Assembly: GCA_028285495.1 (NCBI GenBank)
Contig: JANQPB010000042.1
Location: forward strand, 1-64,000
Length of the DNA: 64,000 nucleotides
Direction: 5' to 3'
Source: Acidimicrobiales bacterium
GTDB taxonomy: Bacteria > Actinomycetota > Acidimicrobiia > Acidimicrobiales > SZUA-35
Made by a program: the position numbers and the translations under genes. The notes beneath the pieces are model-generated. The model had not been told where the DNA came from, did not search any database, and saw only the letters and a list, made by a program, of their open reading frames with translations. Positions 1 to 8,991 of the stretch are shown here, piece after piece. Numbering within the stretch: position 1 is the stretch's first letter; every line of letters begins with the position of its first letter.

Positions 1-1
1 C

Positions 2-685
2 GGCGCCACCGCCGGTGTCATGCTCGCCATCGGGTTCTCGATGCTGCGGACGCGCCAACTCGGGCGCCGTCACGCCGTCGACCTCGCCGATCGCGAGGAC
101 ACCATCCTCGAGTTGCGCCAGGAGGCCGCCGAGGACAAGGAGACCAACCGGCGCCTCCGTCACGAGCTGGCGGTGAAGACCCCCGGCCACCTCCTGGAGA
201 CGGCGACCGCAGCCGAGATCCAGCGGGACGGTGCACTGAGCGAACGCGATCAGGCGCTCGAGCAGCTCGACCTCGTCCAACGAGACCTGGCGGCGGCCAG
301 GACCAGGCTGACCGCCCAGGACGCCAAGCTCGGTCGATACCGGGAGGCGCTGCAGGAGATCCGCCTGTCGCTCGAGGCGCAGGGTCGCGACCGTGGGCTG
401 GAGAGCGCATCGTCGATGCTCGACACCGGCGACCTGCCGGTCGCCGACGGCTCGGTCGACCACGCAGACCACGGCGACAACGACGGTCCCGCCGACGCGG
501 TCGTCGAGAACGGCGCCATCGATCACGGCGGGGCGGTCGATCACGGCGAGGCGGTCGATCACGGCGACCCGGTCGATCACGTCCGCCGAAGCGACGGCGA
601 CCGGGCGGCGTCCGAGGCCGAGATCGCCGGTGCCGTCACCGCAGACGCAACCCCCGAACCGGTCGACCTCAGCGCCGGCGACTGA
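2..685 (+). CDS. membrane-anchored coiled-coil protein, 5' end probably outside window
   Basis: I do not recognise a named family. The frame is open from the first complete codon of the window, and the residues before the first ATG (position 20) are hydrophobic (GATAGV, then MLAIGFSML), so the visible part probably starts inside an N-terminal membrane anchor. A charged Glu/Arg/Gln-rich stretch of about 100 residues follows and looks like a coiled coil (ILELRQEAAEDKE, then ALSERDQALEQLDLV). The acidic C-terminal tail carries an 18-nt tandem repeat that gives DHGGAV, DHGEAV and DHGDPV. The stop lies 4 nt before the GTG of aroA, so the two are probably co-transcribed. A scaffold or cell-envelope role is possible but unsupported. 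Confidence 0.6.
   Translation, partial: GATAGVMLAIGFSMLRTRQLGRRHAVDLADREDTILELRQEAAEDKETNRRLRHELAVKTPGHLLETATAAEIQRDGALSERDQALEQLDLVQRDLAAARTRLTAQDAKLGRYREALQEIRLSLEAQGRDRGLESASSMLDTGDLPVADGSVDHADHGDNDGPADAVVENGAIDHGGAVDHGEAVDHGDPVDHVRRSDGDRAASEAEIAGAVTADATPEPVDLSAGD
521..580 (+). repeat. 18-nt tandem repeat in coding sequence
   Basis: Three consecutive 18-nt units begin GATCACGGCG and end GGTC, followed by a partial GATCAC. They encode (DHGxxV)x3 in the acidic tail of the first gene. The period is a multiple of three, so copy-number change would keep the frame. Confidence 0.85.
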
Positions 686-689
686 GCCG

Positions 690-2195
690 GTGAGCCCCGT
701 CTCGTTCGAACGGGTCGGCGCCGGCGGCGATCGCTCGGCGCTGATGGCCCAGGCCCGGCTGCTGGCCGAGCACGGCGTCCGCATCCACTCGGTCGACGAG
801 GAGCGCGGCCTCCTGGTCCGGTCGGACGAGGCCGGTCGGGCCAGGGCAGTCCTCGGCGACGCCGGCGGATCCGACGCCGTCGCCGCCGGCCCGACCCACG
901 CCGTGGCGGTCCATCCGCTCGACCGGCCGGTCGACGCCACGGTGGCCATCCCCGGTTCCAAGAGTCACACCAACCGGGCGCTCGTGTGCGCAGCGCTGGC
1001 CGCCGGCCGGTCCCGGTTGGCCGGCGTGCTGTTCGCCGACGACACGGAGGCCATGATGGAGGCGCTGACGACGCTCGGCGTCGTCGTGAGCGCCGACCGC
1101 GACGCCGGGCTGGTCGAGGTCGACGGCGGTCTCGACGGAGCGAGCCCCCCATCGGGGCACGATCGACTGGCGGTCGGGGTCCGCCAGTCCGGGACGACCG
1201 GCCGCTTCCTGTTGCCGGTCCTCGCCGCAACCCCCGGCCGCTTCCTGCTCGACGGCCACCCGCAGCTGCGGGCCCGACCCTTCGGCCCCCAGGTTGACGC
1301 GCTCCGCCGGCTCGGCGCGGCGATCGGAGCCGATCGATTGCCCATGGCGATCGACGGTCGCGTGCTCGACGGGGCCGAGGTCGAGGTGGCGGCCGACCTG
1401 TCGAGCCAGTTCCTGTCCGGGCTCCTGCTCGCCGCCCCACTGCTCCGGGGCCCGTCTGCGGTGACCGTGCGCGGTCCGATGGTGTCGCGCCCCTACGTCG
1501 AGCTGACCACGGCCACGATGGCCGCGTTCGGGGTCGAGGTCGACCTCGACCGGGCCCCCGGTGACGGCGCCGACGGCGCGACCTACCGGGTTCCCGACGG
1601 GGCCTACACCCCGGCCGAGCTCGGGCTGGAGCCGGACGCGTCGGCGGCCTCCTACTTCTTCGCCATCGCCGCCATCACCGGCGGGCGGGTCCGGGTCGAG
1701 GGCCTCGGCTCCGGAACGGTCCAGGGTGACCTCGAGTTCGTCGAGCTGCTCGGGGCGATGGGCGCCGACGTCGAGATCGGCCGTGACGCCACCGAGGTCC
1801 GGGGCACCGGCCGCCTGCGGGGCATCGACGTCGACCTCGCCGACCTGTCCGACACGGCCCAGACGCTGGCCGTCGTCGCCACGTTCGCCGACGGGCCGAC
1901 CACGATGCGGGGCATCGGCTTCATCCGCCACAAGGAGATCGATCGCATCGCCGGCGTCGTCGCCGAGCTCCGGCGCCGGGGGATCGACGCGAGCGAGACC
2001 GACGACGGGATGGTGGTCCACCCCGGCGTCCCCCGGCCCGGCCGGGTCGAGACCCACGACGATCACCGGATGGCGATGAGCTTCGCCCTGCTCGGCCTCG
2101 CCCACCCCGGGATCGAGATCGCCGACCCCGGCTGCGTGGCCAAGACGTTCCCCGACTACTTCGACCGGCTCGACGCCCTCCGGGGCGAGGCCTGA
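690..2195 (+). CDS. aroA: 3-phosphoshikimate 1-carboxyvinyltransferase (EPSP synthase) with N-terminal extension
   Basis: EPSP synthase transfers enolpyruvate from PEP to shikimate-3-phosphate in aromatic amino acid synthesis. Family marks are the PEP/S3P-binding GSKSHTNRAL near residue 90, the RQSGTTGRF segment, SSQFLSGLLLA, and the late RHKEIDRI and DDHRMAMSFAL motifs. With a GTG start at 690, about 70 residues precede the catalytic core. That stretch (RSALMAQARLLAEHGVRIHS, ending RARAVLG) resembles small DUF2007-type signal-transducing modules and has the same G+C-rich third positions as the core. An alternative GTG at 903 would give a conventional-length enzyme. The upstream stop is 4 nt away and the next gene begins 11 nt downstream, so this looks like an operon. 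Confidence 0.92.
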   Translation: MSPVSFERVGAGGDRSALMAQARLLAEHGVRIHSVDEERGLLVRSDEAGRARAVLGDAGGSDAVAAGPTHAVAVHPLDRPVDATVAIPGSKSHTNRALVCAALAAGRSRLAGVLFADDTEAMMEALTTLGVVVSADRDAGLVEVDGGLDGASPPSGHDRLAVGVRQSGTTGRFLLPVLAATPGRFLLDGHPQLRARPFGPQVDALRRLGAAIGADRLPMAIDGRVLDGAEVEVAADLSSQFLSGLLLAAPLLRGPSAVTVRGPMVSRPYVELTTATMAAFGVEVDLDRAPGDGADGATYRVPDGAYTPAELGLEPDASAASYFFAIAAITGGRVRVEGLGSGTVQGDLEFVELLGAMGADVEIGRDATEVRGTGRLRGIDVDLADLSDTAQTLAVVATFADGPTTMRGIGFIRHKEIDRIAGVVAELRRRGIDASETDDGMVVHPGVPRPGRVETHDDHRMAMSFALLGLAHPGIEIADPGCVAKTFPDYFDRLDALRGEA

Positions 2196-2206
2196 CCCGC
2201 CGGACC

Positions 2207-3241
2207 ATGCGAGCGATTGCGCTGACGGGCCCCGAACGGGTCGAGATCGTCGAGGTGCCCGAGCCCGACCTGCTCCCCGGGACGGTGCTCGTCGACATCG
2301 ATCGATGCGGGATCGGCGGTACCGACCTCCAGGCCTTCCGGACCGGCGAGGTGCCGGCGCCCGCCTGGTTCGGGCACGAGTGGAGCGGACGGATCGTCGA
2401 GATCGGTGACGGGGTCGCCGGCCGCTTCGTCGGCGAGCGCGTGGTCGGCGCCGTGCCGCCGCCGTGCGGGCGCTGCCGACCGTGCCACGCAGGGCTGGGC
2501 GAGCACTGTGAGGAGGCCCTGGCCCTGATCGTCGGCACCCACCCGACGGCATCCCACACGGGAGGCTTCGCCGAGCGGGTCCGGGTCGATGCCAGGCGGG
2601 TCCACCGGATCCCGGACGGCGTCGACGACTCCAACGCCGCGCTGGCGGAGTCGGCGGCGGTCGCCGCCCATGCGGTAGGCCTCGCCGACCAGCGCCTCGG
2701 CGACGTCGTTGTCGTCGTCGGTGCCGGCACCGTCGGTCTGTTGGTGGCCGAGCTGGCCCGGCTGGCCGGTGCGGCCAGGGTCCTGGCGGTCGACGTGGCG
2801 CCGGCGAGACGGGAGCTGGCCTGCTCGCTCGGCGCCGATGCGGCCTTCGGGCCTGGCCCCGAGATCGGGCGCTGGCTGGCCGCCGCCGGCCACGGGCTGG
2901 GGGCCGACGTGGTCTACGAGTGCGCCGGGCCGCCCCTGGCCGTCGAACAGTCGCTACTGGCGGCCCGACACGGCGGCACCGTGGTGCTCGTCGGGACCGC
3001 CGTCCCCCCGGCCGTCATCGATCCCGCCGATCTGGTGGCCCGACACCTCACGCTGCGGGCCTCGCGGGGCTACACGATCGGCGACGTCCACCGGGCCCTC
3101 GACCTGATGGCCGACGACCGGTTCCGGGTGGCCGCCATCCACGAGCGGATGGTCGGCTTCGACGAGCTCCCCGCCGCCCTGGCCGAGCTCAGCTCGGACC
3201 TCTCGGCTCGGCGCAAGGTGCTGTTCTCGCCGAAGGACTGA
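2207..3241 (+). CDS. zinc-dependent medium-chain alcohol/polyol dehydrogenase
   Basis: A 344-residue member of the medium-chain dehydrogenase/reductase superfamily, which oxidises alcohols or polyols with NAD(P). Catalytic zinc ligands appear as Cys in RCGIGGTD (the second Cys of the usual CGICGTD is Gly) and His-Glu in FGHEWSG. The structural-zinc lobe is intact: CGRCRPCHAGLGEHC has the C-x2-C-x2-C-x7-C spacing. The Rossmann motif is VVGAGTVGLL, followed by an acidic residue (AVDVAPARR) that favours NAD. It resembles 2,3-butanediol, sorbitol or threonine dehydrogenases; the substrate cannot be assigned. The ATG lies 11 nt after the aroA stop. Confidence 0.88.
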   Translation: MRAIALTGPERVEIVEVPEPDLLPGTVLVDIDRCGIGGTDLQAFRTGEVPAPAWFGHEWSGRIVEIGDGVAGRFVGERVVGAVPPPCGRCRPCHAGLGEHCEEALALIVGTHPTASHTGGFAERVRVDARRVHRIPDGVDDSNAALAESAAVAAHAVGLADQRLGDVVVVVGAGTVGLLVAELARLAGAARVLAVDVAPARRELACSLGADAAFGPGPEIGRWLAAAGHGLGADVVYECAGPPLAVEQSLLAARHGGTVVLVGTAVPPAVIDPADLVARHLTLRASRGYTIGDVHRALDLMADDRFRVAAIHERMVGFDELPAALAELSSDLSARRKVLFSPKD

Positions 3242-3298
3242 GCGCCAGGCCGGGCGCCCCGGAGGTCGATCCCGCCGGGGACGGGGGCCAACCGGTCG

Positions 3299-4789
3299 CT
3301 ACCGGAGGTGGGCGACGCCGTCGGCGTCGAGGTCGGCCGGCCGACCGATCGCCTCGCTCGCCATCATCTCGTCCATCGCCGACGGCTCGGTGACCCGACC
3401 CCAGGTCCGGCCACCGCCCGGCGTGGCCAGGGCGCAGAGCCCGACCTCGGGACCGTCCGCGGCGTGCATGACCGTGTAGGCCTCGACCGTGGTCGGACCG
3501 GCGTGGCCGGTGTCGGCCCTGGTGGTCGGGACCCGGTCGACCCGGTCCTGCACGTCGACCGCCCGGAACGCTTGTGCCGGCGGGGTCGTGCTGTAGATCC
3601 CCAGCGCGTGCTTGGTCAGGAACCCGCCGTTGGCGGTGACGAGACCGATCGAGCCGGGATCGTCGCGCAGCGTTCCGGTCATCGCCGCGATCGAGTGCGT
3701 CACGTAGTTGTTGAGCGGCCCGCCGGCGAAGGTCAGCCCGCCGGTCTGGGTCAGCGGCCGGTCGAGGCCGAGCCCGAGGGCGTCGGCCGCGACCTGAACG
3801 GCGGACGGGAAGCAGGAGTAGAGGTCGACGTGGCCGACCCCGTCCGGTCCGAGGCCGGTCAGCTCGAACAGGGCCCGGCCGGCCTCGGCGATCGCCGGCG
3901 ACGAGTGGAGGTCGCGGCGCTCCAGCACCGCGTAGGTGTCGTGGGCGTCGGTCCCGGCCCACGGGAAGACCCAGCGGTCCCTCGCCACGCCCAGCGCCTC
4001 GGCCCGCTCGGCCGAGCAGAGCAGGACGGCCGCCGCCTGGTCGAGGTCCCAGTTGGAGTTCATCGCCTTGGTGTAGGGGAAGCCGACCATGCGGTTCGAC
4101 GGCGACGGGTTGCGGATCTCCTCCGCCGTCATCGGCTGGCGGAACCAGGCGTGGGGATTGGCCACCGCCACCCGGTTGAACCGCTCCCACAGCTCGCCGA
4201 TGCGATCGCGGTGGGCGTCGATCGTCTCGCCCCTGGCGGCTCGCACGGCGGATTCGAAGAGGGGGTACAGGTTGATCGGGGCGTTGAGCCCCCGCTCCCT
4301 GTCGAAGTCGGTCGACATCGGCACGTCAGCCTGGAACCGCTCGTCCGGCTCGACCCCCTCCTGGACGGTGCCCGGCGTGTCGACCCCGGCCCGGCGGCGC
4401 CGCCGACGGCTCCAGATGATCTCGCCTCCGACCAGGGCGGCGCTGTCGAGCTCGCCGGCCTGGATCCTGGTCGCCAGGTGATTGACGTAGGCCTGCGGGG
4501 TCTGGCCGCCGACGGCCGACAGCGAGGTCCTGGCATCGGTCGCACCGACCGCGTCGGCGACGAGCCGGCCGGGGTCGCTGTATTTCCAGGCGCCGTCGAC
4601 GACGGCGACCAGGCCGAGGCCGCCGAGCAGCGCGCCCTGGCCGCTCTCGCCGGCGGCGTCGATCGCAGCCAGACGAACGGCCTCGGTCATCAGGGCCGAC
4701 GCCTCGACCGCGTCGACCGGATCGTCCGGCCGCTGCTTGATCTGGGCGACGCCGACGAGGACGGGGGTTCGGGGGTCAACCGGAGCCAT
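3299..4789 (-). CDS. thiolase-like protein (TLP1 type, acetyl-CoA acetyltransferase family)
   Basis: A 496-residue thiolase-superfamily protein of the class annotated as acetyl-CoA acetyltransferase with an additional C-terminal domain, common in actinomycetes. N-terminal PVLVGVAQ and SAVGGQTPQAYVN align with the thiolase core. The region that should hold the nucleophilic Cys has none; the first Cys of the protein is near residue 253. Later elements include HVDLYSCFPSAVQ and GGLTFAGGPLNNYV, then a C-terminal stretch of about 100 residues. Classical thiolysis or condensation is therefore doubtful. Divergent from the membrane-protein gene at 4870. The ATG is preceded 6 nt upstream by TACGTT, suggesting a leaderless transcript. 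Confidence 0.82.
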   Translation of the reverse strand: MAPVDPRTPVLVGVAQIKQRPDDPVDAVEASALMTEAVRLAAIDAAGESGQGALLGGLGLVAVVDGAWKYSDPGRLVADAVGATDARTSLSAVGGQTPQAYVNHLATRIQAGELDSAALVGGEIIWSRRRRRRAGVDTPGTVQEGVEPDERFQADVPMSTDFDRERGLNAPINLYPLFESAVRAARGETIDAHRDRIGELWERFNRVAVANPHAWFRQPMTAEEIRNPSPSNRMVGFPYTKAMNSNWDLDQAAAVLLCSAERAEALGVARDRWVFPWAGTDAHDTYAVLERRDLHSSPAIAEAGRALFELTGLGPDGVGHVDLYSCFPSAVQVAADALGLGLDRPLTQTGGLTFAGGPLNNYVTHSIAAMTGTLRDDPGSIGLVTANGGFLTKHALGIYSTTPPAQAFRAVDVQDRVDRVPTTRADTGHAGPTTVEAYTVMHAADGPEVGLCALATPGGGRTWGRVTEPSAMDEMMASEAIGRPADLDADGVAHLR

Positions 4790-4795
4790 CCGGTC

Positions 4796-4801
4796 AACGT
4801 A
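4796..4801 (-). promoter_or_regulatory. candidate -10 element (TACGTT), leaderless
   Basis: TACGTT on the minus strand ends 6 nt before the ATG at 4789. It fits the TAnnnT-plus-6-to-8-nt pattern seen at several other starts in the window. No clear -35 is seen. Confidence 0.5.
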
Positions 4802-4855
4802 GAAGGCGACACCCGGTCACGGCCAGCCCGCCCAGTCTCGGGCGGACCCTCGGGG

Positions 4856-4861
4856 TACCCT
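4856..4861 (+). promoter_or_regulatory. candidate -10 element (TACCCT), leaderless
   Basis: TACCCT followed by 8 nt and then the ATG at 4870. No ribosome binding site is visible, which agrees with a leaderless mRNA. Divergent from the element at 4796. Confidence 0.5.
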
Positions 4862-4869
4862 GCAACCGG

Positions 4870-7500
4870 ATGTCTAGGCGACCGATGACCCTCTCGTGGT
4901 TCATCCGGCGGGCGATGCGACCAACGAACGGCCGGCGGCCCCGAGCCGTCGCGCCGGCGCGGTCGCATGCCGGCCGTCGCCGCGCCGCGCTCGCCCTCAC
5001 CGCCTCGGTCCTGGCCGGTATCGCCGCCCTCTCGAGCGTCGCCCCGTCGCCGGCGAGCGCTGCGCCGGCCGACCAGGGCACCGCTGGCCAGCCGTCCGTC
5101 GCCGACGTCATACCGGACGTCACCCTCGTGCTCGGCGGGGCCACCGTCGAGCAGCCGGACGAGCTGGCCGAGCGGCTGGAGGCTCTCGACGGGGTGGCCC
5201 GGGTCGCCATCGACGTCGACGCCGAGCCGGACCCCATCGTCCACCTCGCCGTCAGCGAGGCAGCGGGGGAGCGCCGACCCGCCGGCTCGGTGATCGATCT
5301 CGCCACCGACCTCATCGAGCAACGGCTGCCGGGCGCGGAGGTCGCCGCCGGCGGCGCTGCGGTGGTCGACGCCGAGCTGGCCGCCGGCTTCGCCGCCACC
5401 GTCCGGCTGCTCGCCGTCCTGGCCATCCTCGTCGGCGCCGCCATCGGCTGGTTCGACGGGTGGCGCCGCGGGCTCGCCGTCTCGGTCGGTCTCGGCGTCG
5501 CCGTGCTCGCCGCTGGCAGCATCGGCGATCAGGCCGGCGGGCCGTTCGAGGGCTCGATGGCGTCCACCGGCCTTCCCGCCGCGCTGGCCGGGCTGACCGT
5601 CGGGGCGGCGCTGGCCGCCCGGCTGGTCGTCTGGTTCCGGCGGCCGGTCGAAGGCGACGGGGCGTCCCGGCTCCAGGCCGCCGTTCGCGATCTCGGGGCC
5701 GAGCTGGTCCTCCTGTTCGCCGGCCTGGCGGCCGTGAGCCTCGTGCTCGAGCCGCTCAACCCCGGCCGGTCGGCGGCCACGGTGGCCACGGTCGGTGCCG
5801 CCGTCGCCGCCGTCGTGGTGCTGGCGCTGATCGCACCGGCCCTCGCCCTCCTCGACCGTCAGCCGGCGACCGTGTCCCGTCCGCTCCAGCTCGACGTGCG
5901 CGACGGTCGGCACCTGCCGCTGCCCATCGTCGCCCTCGGCGCGGCGGCTCTGCTGATCCTGTCGGTTGCGGCGTTCGGCCGGACCGGCGACGACCTGCTC
6001 GACGTCGACGACCTCGATGCCGACGCCGAGCCGGCCCTCGTGGCCGAGGCCCAGGCCAGGCGGGGCGGCGACCCGACCTCGGCCATCGCCGTCGAGGCCC
6101 CGGGCGCCAGCTCCGGCGACTTCGCCGGGTGGGTGGCCCTGGCTGCGGAGCGTCCGGAGGTGGCGTGGATCGAGCTCGACCAGCGCCGCTACACCTCGGC
6201 CGCCGAGACCGAGCTGGCCGAGTGGGCGGCGCTGACGCCGTCCGGTTCGACCGGTGCCCTGGTCGTCCCGTCGGTCTCGCTGCGGTCGGACGAGGGCCAG
6301 GAGCTGACGGCCCAGCTCGCCGGGCTGCCGCTGGCCGGGGCCGAGCCCCGGTTCATCGGCCCCGGGGCCGAGACGGACGGTGTCGCCGGCTCCCGCACGG
6401 CGGTGCTGGTTGCGATCGCCGGTCTCGCCGTCGCCGCCGCCCTGGCCGCCCAGGCCCTCACCGGCAACCGGGCGCTCGCCCTGCTGTCGCTGCTGCTCCG
6501 ACTGCTCGCCGGCGGCGCGACCGCCGGGCTGCTCAACCTCGTGTCGGCCCGCCCGGCCATGGGCACGGTGGTGACCCTGGTGCTGGTCGTCGGCATCGGC
6601 TCGTGGCTCGCCGAGCTCGAGCTGCTGCGCTGGCTCGACGACGAGGCCGATGGGACCGGTCCCGCCGCCCGGACGGGTGGCTCGACGGAACCGGGGGGAG
6701 CGGCCTGGCGTCCGGGCCCCCCCGGTCGCTTCGCTGCGGTCGGCCTGGCCGCGCTCGGGATCGGTGGGCTGGTCATGCTGCTCGGCGCGGCCGGCGGCGG
6801 AGGCGTCGGCACCGGCTGGCTCGGCCTGGCGCTGGTGCTGGCGGTGATCGTCGAGCTGGCGGTCAACGCCGGCGTGTTGCGTCCGGCCCTGCTCGGGCAA
6901 CGGGCCGCCTACCAGACGGTGGCCCGGCCGCTTCGGGTCGTCGCCCACGGTCGCTCGACCGGCGACCCCCAGGCCGACGACCCACCCGACGACGATCCGG
7001 CCTGGCGGGAGGTCGTCGGCGACCTCATCCAGACCGAGTTCTGGCTCCAGACCGAACCCGAGCAGGCGGAGCTCGGCACGGTGTTCGAGCTCGACACCCC
7101 GGTCCATCGTCAGGCCGCGGCCCGCCACGACAGCCTGGTCCGGTCCGGGCTGCGGGTGGTCGGGCGAAGCCCCGAGCTGCGCAGTCTCCGGACGCTGCGG
7201 GACCGGCAGCCGGTGATCGTCACGGTGACCGTCGACCACCCCCCGAGCCAGCTGCTCGACCGGACCGGGCGGGTCGTCGGCGTCCGCCGGCCGGAGCGCC
7301 GGGTCGGCCGTCTCTGGCTGGCGGCGGGGCCCGGTGGCGGCCACCGGATCGTCGAGTCGATCGAGCTTGGGGTCACCCCGCTCGAGCACATCGACGGCGA
7401 CGGCGACGGTGCGGGGTCGGCTGCCGGGCTCGGGCCGAGTGCCGGCGGCGTCGTCGAGAACGGGTCACCCCACCCGACCGCCGATCCCCGTTCCGGGTGA
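4870..7500 (+). CDS. large RND/MMPL-like integral membrane protein
   Basis: An 876-residue membrane protein. An N-terminal basic stretch and hydrophobic segment (about residues 40-65, ending PASAAP) look like a signal peptide or first anchor. An extracytoplasmic domain of roughly 110 residues follows, then a block of hydrophobic helices (AVLAILVGAAIGWF onward), a second soluble loop (about 365-505) and a second helix block, then a soluble C-terminal tail of about 190 residues. Two halves, each with a loop domain before a helix bundle, recall RND/MMPL exporters. The charged residues usual in RND helix 4 are not obvious, so transport by proton coupling is unproven. The start is supported by TACCCT 8 nt upstream. 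A near-complete shadow frame overlaps the whole gene because of the G+C bias. Confidence 0.75.
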   Translation: MSRRPMTLSWFIRRAMRPTNGRRPRAVAPARSHAGRRRAALALTASVLAGIAALSSVAPSPASAAPADQGTAGQPSVADVIPDVTLVLGGATVEQPDELAERLEALDGVARVAIDVDAEPDPIVHLAVSEAAGERRPAGSVIDLATDLIEQRLPGAEVAAGGAAVVDAELAAGFAATVRLLAVLAILVGAAIGWFDGWRRGLAVSVGLGVAVLAAGSIGDQAGGPFEGSMASTGLPAALAGLTVGAALAARLVVWFRRPVEGDGASRLQAAVRDLGAELVLLFAGLAAVSLVLEPLNPGRSAATVATVGAAVAAVVVLALIAPALALLDRQPATVSRPLQLDVRDGRHLPLPIVALGAAALLILSVAAFGRTGDDLLDVDDLDADAEPALVAEAQARRGGDPTSAIAVEAPGASSGDFAGWVALAAERPEVAWIELDQRRYTSAAETELAEWAALTPSGSTGALVVPSVSLRSDEGQELTAQLAGLPLAGAEPRFIGPGAETDGVAGSRTAVLVAIAGLAVAAALAAQALTGNRALALLSLLLRLLAGGATAGLLNLVSARPAMGTVVTLVLVVGIGSWLAELELLRWLDDEADGTGPAARTGGSTEPGGAAWRPGPPGRFAAVGLAALGIGGLVMLLGAAGGGGVGTGWLGLALVLAVIVELAVNAGVLRPALLGQRAAYQTVARPLRVVAHGRSTGDPQADDPPDDDPAWREVVGDLIQTEFWLQTEPEQAELGTVFELDTPVHRQAAARHDSLVRSGLRVVGRSPELRSLRTLRDRQPVIVTVTVDHPPSQLLDRTGRVVGVRRPERRVGRLWLAAGPGGGHRIVESIELGVTPLEHIDGDGDGAGSAAGLGPSAGGVVENGSPHPTADPRSG

Positions 7501-7608
7501 GGCCGAGCCGCTTCCGGCCCCGTTAGGCTGGCCCCGTTCGACGTTGGCCGCGGCGCACCGCTCTTCTTCCCGTCCGGTCTGCGCAGGCACCGACGGTCAG
7601 GAGCGAAG

Positions 7609-8991
7609 ATGGACATCGCCGATTCGGTGGTCGACCTCATCGGCAACACGCCGATGGTCCACCTCCGACAGGTCACCGAGGGCATCGAGTGCCCGGTGGT
7701 GGCCAAGGTGGAGATCACCAACCCCGGCGGGAGCGCCAAGGACCGACCTGCGCTCACGATGATCGACCAGGCCGAGGCCGACGGGCTCCTCGAGCCGGGC
7801 GGCACGATCATCGAGCCAACGTCGGGCAACACGGGTGTCGGCCTCGCCATCGTCGCCGCCCAGCGTGGCTACGACTGCATCTTCGTCGTCACCGACAAGG
7901 TGGCCCCCGAGAAGATCGACCTCCTGCGGGCCTACGGCGCCGAGGTGGTGGTGTGCCCGGTCGCGGTGCCGCCCGAGGATCCGCAGTCGTACTACTCCAC
8001 GGCCGAGCGGCTGGTGCAGGAGACCCCCAACGCCTTCCGACCGAACCAGTACGCCAACCCGAGCAACCCGAGGGCCCACTTCGAGACGACCGGCCCCGAG
8101 ATCTGGCGCCAGACCGACGGCCGCATCACCCACTTCGTCGCCGGTGCCGGCACCGGCGGCACCCTGAGCGGCGTCGGGCGCTACCTCAAGACCAAGAACC
8201 CCGACGTGCAGATCATCGCCGCCGACCCCGAGGGATCGGTCTACTCGGGCGGCTCCGGCCGCCCCTACCTGGTCGAGGGGGTCGGCGAGGACTTCTGGCC
8301 TGCGACCTACGACCCCCAGGTCGTCGATCGGGTCATCCCCATCTCGGATGCCGACTCCTTCCTCTGCGCCCGCCGGGTGTCCCGGGAGGAGGGGCTCCTG
8401 ATCGGCGGGTCGTGTGGCACCGCGGTCGCCGCCGCCCTCCAGCAGGCGAGCGAGCTGACGGCGGATGACCTGGTGGTCGTCCTCATCCCCGACTCGGGTC
8501 GTGGCTACCTCAGCCGGGTGTTCAACGACGAGTGGATGGCGGGCTACGGCTTCCTGACCTCGGACGGCCCCACGGTGGCCGAGGTGGTGAAGGCCAAGGA
8601 GGGTGACGTTCCCCGCCTCGTCTACCTCCAACCGACCGACAGCCTCCGCGATGCGGTGAAGCTGATGCACGAGCACGACGTCTCCCAGCTCCCGGTGGCC
8701 AAGGGCGAGATGCCGCTGGCTGCGGCCGAGGTGATGGGCTCGATCGACGAGCTCCGCATCATGGAGCTGGCCTTCGGCGACTCGTCGGTCCTCGACCGCT
8801 CGGTCGAGGAGGTCATGAGCCCGCACATGCCGACGATCGGCATCGGCCAACCGGTCGAGCTGGCCGTCGAGCTGCTCGACCAGGCCAACGCACTGCTCGT
8901 CCTCGATGGCGGCCGGCCCCGCACCGTGGTGGCCAGGGCCGACCTGCTCTCGTTCCTGTCCGTCGATTCCGATTCCCACGAGGTCCGCTGA
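7609..8991 (+). CDS. cbs: cystathionine beta-synthase
   Basis: A PLP enzyme condensing serine and homocysteine to cystathionine, the first step of reverse transsulfuration. The N-terminal catalytic domain shows the fold-type II Lys motif NPGGSAKDR, the substrate loop PTSGNTGVGLA, and the PLP phosphate-binding glycine loop GAGTGGTLSG. Residues about 330-455 form a tandem pair of CBS regulatory domains (DSLRDAVKLMHEHDVSQLPV, then VEEVMSPHMPTIG). Length (460 aa) is typical of CBS rather than cysteine synthase. A ribosome site (CAGGAG) precedes the ATG, and TAGGCT about 80 nt upstream is a plausible -10. It overlaps the next gene by one base (TGATG), so the two steps of the pathway are translationally coupled. 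Confidence 0.93.
   Translation: MDIADSVVDLIGNTPMVHLRQVTEGIECPVVAKVEITNPGGSAKDRPALTMIDQAEADGLLEPGGTIIEPTSGNTGVGLAIVAAQRGYDCIFVVTDKVAPEKIDLLRAYGAEVVVCPVAVPPEDPQSYYSTAERLVQETPNAFRPNQYANPSNPRAHFETTGPEIWRQTDGRITHFVAGAGTGGTLSGVGRYLKTKNPDVQIIAADPEGSVYSGGSGRPYLVEGVGEDFWPATYDPQVVDRVIPISDADSFLCARRVSREEGLLIGGSCGTAVAAALQQASELTADDLVVVLIPDSGRGYLSRVFNDEWMAGYGFLTSDGPTVAEVVKAKEGDVPRLVYLQPTDSLRDAVKLMHEHDVSQLPVAKGEMPLAAAEVMGSIDELRIMELAFGDSSVLDRSVEEVMSPHMPTIGIGQPVELAVELLDQANALLVLDGGRPRTVVARADLLSFLSVDSDSHEVR

Noticed and set aside
2059..2206. Temptation to assign an amino acid to the second NRPS adenylation domain (residues 2059-2206 of the protein)
   Set aside because: The pocket D-S-V-L-I-A-E-V-W-K does not match any code I can recall with confidence.
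4896..7526. Second full-length frame overlapping the RND-like membrane protein
   Set aside because: It is an Arg/Gly/Pro-rich translation without hydrophobic segments. The other frame has a signal sequence, helices and a -10 element at its start.
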